Assembly (NCBI GenBank): GCA_021234155.1
Contig: JAJEKV010000022.1
Location: forward strand, 4,611,852 to 4,675,851
Length of the DNA: 64,000 nt
Reading direction: 5' to 3'
Origin: Isoetes taiwanensis
Lineage: Eukaryota > Streptophyta > Lycopodiopsida > Isoetales > Isoetaceae
Every line of letters starts with the position of its first letter. The first letter of the stretch is position 1. Positions 58,136-64,000 of this stretch are shown piece by piece. A program made the translations under genes and the position numbers. Under the pieces are notes generated by a model. That model ran no database searches. It saw nothing but the letters and a program-made list of their open reading frames with translations, and was not told the DNA's origin.

Positions 58136-60849
58136 CCAAATCACGATTCCTGAGGGGAGGTCGCCTGGCCCCGGCCCCCATTGCCTTGGGGAGAGGGAAA
58201 TTCGAGGCAAGCAGCTTCCGGGATTTTAGGGTCCGTGGCTCAAGGCCAACACCCCCACTCCACGCCAAGTCACGCGCCAAGGTCCCGCCTGACCGACAAG
58301 GAGAGGGCCTCCAAAACGAAACCCCGTGGGTTGCCAAGTTCTAGAAGGGTTTGGCGCTTTGGGGCCGAGACTTGGTCTGCTGCACTTGGGACCTGGCCGA
58401 GAAGCCGCAGGTGAATATTACGAGCAAGGGGAACCGACGAGCGAGTTTGGGCCTGTCCCTCCTCCGATGTGGCAAGTAGAAGTCTGGGGCACTTTTGTAA
58501 AGGAAAGACATTCATAAATTCCGAATTAATGCATTGTACGAAAAATAAATTCTGATTTTTTGCCACCTGATTCCTAATCCATCTCCAAAGACACACCCCA
58601 CTTTTCAAATTTTCTGAGAAGGTCTAGGTCAAAGGGTTAGCATTAGAACGGCCGGCAGCCCGCTGGGCCAACACAACCGAAATGGCACCCTTCCCCAAGT
58701 CAAACGAGGCCAGACCTTGCAGGATCCCTCACAAGAGGGGAGAGTCCGACCCCAAGAGGCGGATCCAAAAGTTCCCGAGGCAGCCCCTTCCTCGGCAAAG
58801 CCCTGGGGGCGACGCTAATGACCACCCTCCCGAGCCCGGCCCCTATCCGACCGCTGATCCTCCGCTCAGGCCCCTCTTCGAAGGCCCAAAAGATTCCAGA
58901 TCGGGTCCGAGAACTTGTCAAACCGCTGGGCGCCCCGAGGTCGGCCTTTGTAGAAACCGCATTGTCTTGTCGCTCGCACCGGGAGGCTCCTAATGGCAAA
59001 TCGACGACCGCCAAATCGTCCTAATGGCGAAATTACCCTAGGGAGCAAGTTACAAGGTCGGTTTTGCAAAAGAAAGAAACACTCACGCCCCACGACAAAG
59101 ATCCCGCATCCACATCCTAGGCCAATCGACTCACGAAAGTGTGATGGAAGTGAGCTACTTTGGGCTTTTGAGGTCGGGTGGTCTTCTCGCCACGGAACTT
59201 GGTCCCTGTGGCAATGTCGACGCTTTGAGTCCATTGGCGAGCCAAATCGCTGATTCCTGAGAGGGGAGGTCGGCCGTCCGGGCCCCTGTGGCCTTGGGGA
59301 GAGGAAATTCGGGCAAGCAGCCCGGGATTTTAGGGTCCGTGGCTCGCATCCAACACCCCCACTCCACGCCAAGTCACGCACGCAAGGTCCCGCCCGACCG
59401 ACAAGGGAGAGGGCCTCCAAAACGTAAACCCCGTGGGTTGCCAAGTTCTAGAAGGGTTTGGCGCTTTGGGGCCGGTGACTTGGTCTGCTGCACTTGGGAC
59501 CTCGCCGAAGCCGCAGCCGAGAATACGAGCAAGGGGAACCGGCGGAGCGAGTTTGGGCCTGTCCTCCTCCCGATGTGGCAAGTAGAAGTCTGGGGGCTTT
59601 TGCTGGGCAAGACATTCATAAATTCGCAATTAATGCATTGTACGAAAATAAATTCTGATTTTTTTTCCACCGATTCCTAATCCATCTCCAAACACAGCCC
59701 CAATTTTCAAATTTTCTGAGAAGGTCTAGGTCAAAGGGTTAGCATTAGAACGGCCGGGCAGCCCGCTGTGTGGCAACCGAAATGCCGGCACCCTTCCCCA
59801 AGTCAAACGAGGCCAGACCTTGCGTGGATCCCCACAAGAGGGGAGAGTCCCACCCCAAGAGGCGGATCCAAAAAGTTCCCCGAGGCAGCCCTTTCCCGCG
59901 CCCCCTGGGTCGCACGCTAATGACCACCCTCCCGAGCCTTGTTCCCCTATCCCACCGCTGATCCTCCGCTCAGGGGCCCTCTTCGAAGGCCCAAAAGATT
60001 CCGTGATCGGGTCCGAGAACTTGTCAAACCGCTGGGCCCCCGAGGTCGGCATTGTAGAAACCGCAGTTGTCTTGTCGCTCGCACCGGGAGGCTCCTGAAT
60101 GGCAAATCGACCGCCAAATCATCCGAATGGCTAAATTACCCTAGGGAGCAAGTTACAAGGTCGGTTTTGCAAAAGAAAGAAACACTCACGCCCCCACGAC
60201 AAGATCCCGCGATCCACATCCTAGGCCAATTAAACTACGAAAGTGTGATGGAAGTGAGCTACTTTGGCGCTTTGAGGTCGGGTGGTCTTCTGGCCACGGA
60301 ACTTGGTCCCTGTGGCAATGTCGACGCTTCGAGTCCATTGGCGAGCCAAATCGCGATTCCGGAGAGGGGAGGTCGCCCGGCCCGGCCCCTCGTGGCCTTG
60401 GGGAGAGGAAATTCGGGCAAGCAAGCTTCCGGGGGATTTTAGGGTCCGTGGTTCGGCCAACACCCCCACTCCACGCCAAGTCACGGCCAAGGTCCCGCCC
60501 GACCGACAAGGAGAGGGCCTCCAAAACGTAAACCCCGTGGGCTGCCGTGTTCTAGAAGGGTTTGCATTTTGGGGCCGAGACTTGGTCTCAAGGCACTTGG
60601 GACCGCCGAGAAGCCGCAGCCGAGAATACCGAGCAAGGGGAACCGACGGAGCGAGTTTGGGCCCGTCCTCCTCCGATGTGGCAAGTAGAAGCCTGGGGGC
60701 TTTTGCAAAGGGCAAGACATTCATAAATTCGCAATTAATGCATTGTACCTAAAATAAATTCTGATTTTTTTGCCACCGGATTCCTAACCCCATCTCCAAA
60801 GACACAACCCCAATTTTTCAAATTTTCTGGAGAAGGTCTAGGTCAAAGG

Positions 60850-61390
60850 GTTAGCTAAGGTCAAAGGAATGGAGTTTGTGGGATCGCTGTACTTGGGGTT
60901 GACCTTGGCTCACCGGACGCTATACTTGGTCTAAGATTGCATTGAGAATATAAGCATCATAACTATTAGAATGAAGATAAATGATTACGTAAAAACATCA
61001 TAACTACTAGAATGAAGATAAATGATTACGTAAAAGCAAAAAGACTAGTGCGGGTTGGGGGGGGTTAGATTTGGTTGCTTGTGATGATGGTTGTGTTTCA
61101 AAAGATCAAGGCATATGGATAGAGAGAATGCCCTTGTTCAACGGATCGCCCCTAAAGCTATTTGACATGGATGGCATAATTAACTTGTAATGAACTCAAT
61201 TCGGGCAAGCAACTTCCTGGGAGTTTAGGGTCCCAGCTCAAGGCCAACACCCCACCCATGTCAAGACACCTGCAAGGTCCCACCAAATCTCGACAAGGAG
61301 AGGGCCTCCCAAACGTAAACCCCTAACTTGCCGATTCTAGAAGGGTTTTGTTTTGGGGGCCGAAGTTTTAGTCTTCTCGCACGTAACTTG
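60850..61390 (+). repeat. Pure B-type satellite module (unit 19)
   Basis: Full B text including the 41-bp tandem duplication (near 60,955-61,036), the GGTTGGGGGGGGTTAG tract and the 306-bp diverged internal copy that begins near 61,196. Confidence 0.85.
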
Positions 61391-62299
61391 GTCCCTAGGG
61401 CAACGCCGACGTTTTGAGTCCATTGGCAGAGCCAAATCGCAGCCTCCCTAGGGGAGGTCGCCTCGCCCGGCCCCTGTGGCCTTGGGAGAGGAAATTCGGG
61501 CAAGCAGCCTTCCTGGATTTTAGGGTCCGCGGGTCAAGGCCAACACCCCCACTCCATGTCAAGTCACCGCCAAGGTCCCACCCGACCGACAGGAGAGGGC
61601 CTCCAAAACGAAACCCCCGCGGGCTGCCGTGTTCTAGAAGGGTTTATGCTTTGGGGGCGAGACTTGGTCCCACTGCACTTGGGACTCCGGCCGAGAAGCC
61701 GCAGCCGAGAATATGGGAGCAAGGGAAACTGACGGAGCGAAGTTTGGGCCCGTCCTCCCCCGATGTGGCAAGTAGAAGTCTGGGGGCTTTTGCAAAGGGG
61801 CAAGACATTCATAAATTCGCACTAATGCATTGTACGAAAATAAATTCGAAGTTTTTGCCACCTGATTCCTAATCCATCTCCAAAGACACGCCCAAATTTT
61901 CAAATTTTCGAGAAGGTCTAGGTCAAAGGGTTAGATTAGAACGGGGCCGGGCAGCCCGCTGGGTAGGCAACCGAAGCCGCACCCTTCCCCAAGTCAAACG
62001 AGGCCAGACCTTTGCAGGATCCCTCACAAGAGGGGAGAGTCCTGACCCCAAGAGGCGGATCCAAAAAAGTTCCCGAGGCAGCCCTTCCTCGGCAAAGCCC
62101 CCTGGTTGACGCTTAATGACCACCCTCCCGAGCCTTGTTCCCCTATCCCACCGCTGATCCTCCGCTCAGGGCCCCTTCTTCGGGAAGGCCCAAAAGATTC
62201 CAGATCGGGTCCGGAGAACTTGTCAAAATCACAAGGCGCCCCGAGGTCGGCCTTGTAGAAACCGCAGTTGTCTTGTCGCTCGCACCGAGGAGGTCCTAA

Positions 62300-64000
62300 T
62301 GTTGGATTTCTTGAGTCTCAGGTTCCATGCCGAGCCTCGCCAATTTGAGGGTCCACTGCTGAAGTTTTGTAATCAATACCGTAAATGCCTTTGAAAGCAT
62401 TTCTCGACATGTAGAGGGCAAACCGCACCATCTAAGGTTTAATTGAGATTCAAAACCAAAGGCATCTATGAATGGTATGGAAAGGGGATATCTTTGAGAG
62501 GTCAAGCTGAACAAAGCTTCGGGAGGTTTTAAGGGAATATTCAAGAGATATATAAGTTCCAACAAAATTGAACAAAAGCTTGAAGCACTCTTCATCCCAA
62601 TAAATAGGATTGAGCCCAAAAGAGATGTGGAGGCAATGCAAAGATTATTCATTTGATCAATATCAAGCTTAGGATGCCATTTGAGAAAGGACAATTGAGA
62701 AGTATCATAGGTCATAGGTCCATAGTTGAGAAAGAAATTTGTTGATCCGAATTCTACATTCAAGCATGATGTAGGGGTAATTGAGCCAATAGATAGCCCT
62801 CAATTAGGATCCCTTTGTTGAGACCGAGGAGGAAGGCCCACAATTTTTCAAGCTTAATTCCACATTTTTGAACTTTGATGATCACAGTTAATTTGAAAGA
62901 GCATCTATTTTAGAATGCACAACAGGTAAATTCAAGGAAATACCGTGATAAATCTTCATTTTTCGATCTTTTAGATATGGAATTTGAGTACGCTTTGAGT
63001 CTTTCATCAAGTTCGCCATCCGAAAGGGACTCTCCCTAATTCTTTGCAACACCATATGGAATAGGAATTTGAGTAGCGTGGTTCGTGGGATGGAGAATAC
63101 CCTATGATCGGGATCGCCAGACAAATTGTCCCAATGAGGAACATCATGGGAAATCGGATCCATAGCAAGAGGCGGAGCAACAAATTATCAAAGTTACCAA
63201 AGAGGATGGTTTCGTGAGGGCTGATTTTGATATGAAATTAATTTTGGGAGAATGGCGGATCGATCGGTCGGAAGATGCGCCAAAGAAGAAGAAGAGCCAA
63301 ATGTTTAGGGTTTTTCGGAAAATTTGTGACCATTGTGACAAATTCAGGAGAAACAACAAAAGTTCATGCAAAAATTTTTGACAATTGAAAAGGGGAAGTT
63401 AACAAAAGCGTGGATGTGAAACCATTGAATGAAACAAAATTAAACTAAGATGATCGAAGCCTAACATGTCAGAGATTTGATTGCAAAGAGACCCACATAC
63501 AATTCAAGGGAATTTAAGGAGAAATTCCTTCAAATTGGGCAAGTGATCTTGGGGAGAATAAACTTCAACCGAGATCAAATAATCCAACCAATTGCAATAG
63601 ACTCAATGTCCCCGGGCTGACCAACCGCATCAACCCACAAATTCCTCTTAGCCAGAATTGACGATTTGAACCTCGAATTCAATAATCGCAAGGTACAAAA
63701 GTGAATTCGAGAAGAACAAATTGTCCGAAAGAGCCTTTGAAAACCAAGGAGTTCCAAAGATCGCCACTGCCCCTTTAGAAATCCACATGAGATTCTATCT
63801 TTCTCTTATAATTGTGAAAAACAGAGGTTTCCATAAGAAAGATCGAATAAAGAAAGAATACAGCTTCATAAATGTATCAAGATGAGGGTCAAATTGTAGA
63901 TACTGGTGAGAGGATTGCAGTTAGAGCTACCCTTCTACCAGGGCAGCAGAATGATCCACAGGAATTGAGCTTCAGATCATCAAAAATTCAAATTTTCCCA
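62300..64000 (-). other. AT-rich right flank, possible LINE remnant
   Basis: The satellite stops at about 62,299 and AT-rich unique sequence begins. The longest minus-strand frame (62,763-62,296, 155 codons, partly entering the array) contains WCGLPSTCREMLSKAFTVLI followed by TKLQQWTLKLARLG. This resembles the segment after the catalytic core of plant LINE reverse transcriptases (GVPLxxxxxxKxxFxxLIxKxxxRLxxWxxKxLSxAGR). Other minus-strand frames upstream (63,163-62,888; 63,371-63,144; 63,757-63,575) are in the same direction but not recognisable. No YxDD motif was found. Treat as a weak lead. Confidence 0.3.

Larger units (their letters stand above)
40277..62299 (+). repeat. 20-copy GC-rich satellite array, unit about 1.1 kb
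   Basis: The anchor GAGTCCATTGGC occurs 20 times, spaced 1,080-1,160 bp apart (first near 40,320, last near 61,417). A second anchor, ATTCATAAATTCGCAATTAA, occurs 20 times with the same spacing. Each unit contains, in order, the GAGTCCATTGG block, CCAACACCCCCACTCCA, TTCTAGAAGGGTTT, GATGTGGCAAGTAGAAG, the ATTCATAAATT anchor, CCTAATCCATCTCCAAAGAC, GTCTAGGTCAAAGGGTTAG, and then a class-specific module of roughly 700 bp. Twelve units carry module A (CGGCCGGGGCAGCCCGCTG...), four carry B (AAAGGAATGGAGTTTGTGGG...) and four are mixtures. Open frames exist in several phases on both strands because stops are rare in GC-rich DNA; they are not conserved between units. No rRNA, tRNA or known gene was recognised in the unit. 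It is sharply bounded on both sides. Confidence 0.95.

Noticed and set aside
40277-62299. Dozens of open frames of 60-309 codons on both strands of the satellite, some recurring in many units
   Set aside because: They recur because the DNA is tandemly repeated and GC-rich, so stops are rare in all phases. Small indels shift the frame from unit to unit, and both strands are equally open. No start, length or protein motif is conserved.
40277-62299. Array considered as a ribosomal DNA spacer or 5S cluster
   Set aside because: No 18S, 5.8S, 25S or 5S sequence, and no recognisable RNA polymerase I promoter, was seen in any of the 20 units or in the flanks.
40277-62299. Regular spaced repeats considered as a CRISPR array
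   Set aside because: The units are 1.1 kb, eukaryotic and contiguous, with no short repeat-spacer structure.
62296-62763. Full LINE reverse transcriptase gene at the right end
   Set aside because: Only one segment resembles the region after the catalytic core; no YxDD motif, endonuclease or poly(A) tail was found, so it is listed only as a weak remnant.

Overview
The window is nuclear DNA from a land plant with a large, repeat-rich genome. The plant assignment rests on recognisable fragments of plant genes: a UPL3/4-type ubiquitin ligase, the chloroplast membrane protein EGY3, a B3 transcription factor, a Rad5/16-type SNF2 helicase and several pentatricopeptide repeat (PPR) proteins. It is supported by CACTA and Helitron-type transposons and by a short run of the plant telomere heptamer TTTAGGG. 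The abundance of PPR fragments and an animal/oomycete-like DUF7869 transposase make me favour a fern or other seed-free vascular plant, but that is inference. No intact protein-coding gene can be defended; almost everything coding is a fragment, frameshifted or interrupted.

Layout. 0-3.6 kb: purine-rich minisatellite, short tandem repeats and one UPL3/4-like exon. 4.1-6.9 kb: a decayed DUF7869 transposon gene on the minus strand. 7.2-11.5 kb: a zone dense in palindromes built on AAATGGC/GCCATTT, including a 27-bp perfect hairpin and a duplicated long hairpin. 10.2-13.1 kb: a degraded plus-strand reading region, unidentified, with a Lys/Glu-rich stretch and a ParB-like motif. 13.5-15.0 kb: PPR pseudogene. 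16.3-17.3 kb: EGY3 pseudogene that keeps its introns. 18.0-20.0 kb: SNF2 helicase pseudogene on the minus strand, interrupted by foreign DNA that carries two clusters of heat-shock elements. 20.1-23.8 kb: B3-domain pseudogene, a probable Helitron and a second copy of the B3 3' end. 24.1-26 kb: probable LTR-retrotransposon 5' region and a 3-copy tandem repeat. 26.8-27.1 kb: SET-domain fragment.

From about 28.0 to 39.45 kb lies a CACTA (En/Spm) transposase gene of the TNP2 class. It is split by a second, complete-ended CACTA element (30,296-38,817) with matching terminal inverted repeats, ACT target-site duplications and GACGATTTTT-type subterminal repeats. The inner element has no visible transposase and instead holds PPR and other gene-like fragments, so it looks like a non-autonomous gene-capturing element.

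From 40,277 to 62,299 is a GC-rich tandem array of 20 units of about 1.1 kb. It has two unit classes (A and B) that alternate irregularly, often as an A-B dimer of about 2.2 kb. Some units are finely interleaved mixtures of A and B, or of two different parts of A. That pattern fits consensus or assembly error better than biology, so copy number and exact sequence here should be treated with caution. Small indels concentrated at CG/CNG sites in the array and in transposon genes point the same way. The last 1.7 kb is AT-rich with weak LINE-like coding similarity on the minus strand.
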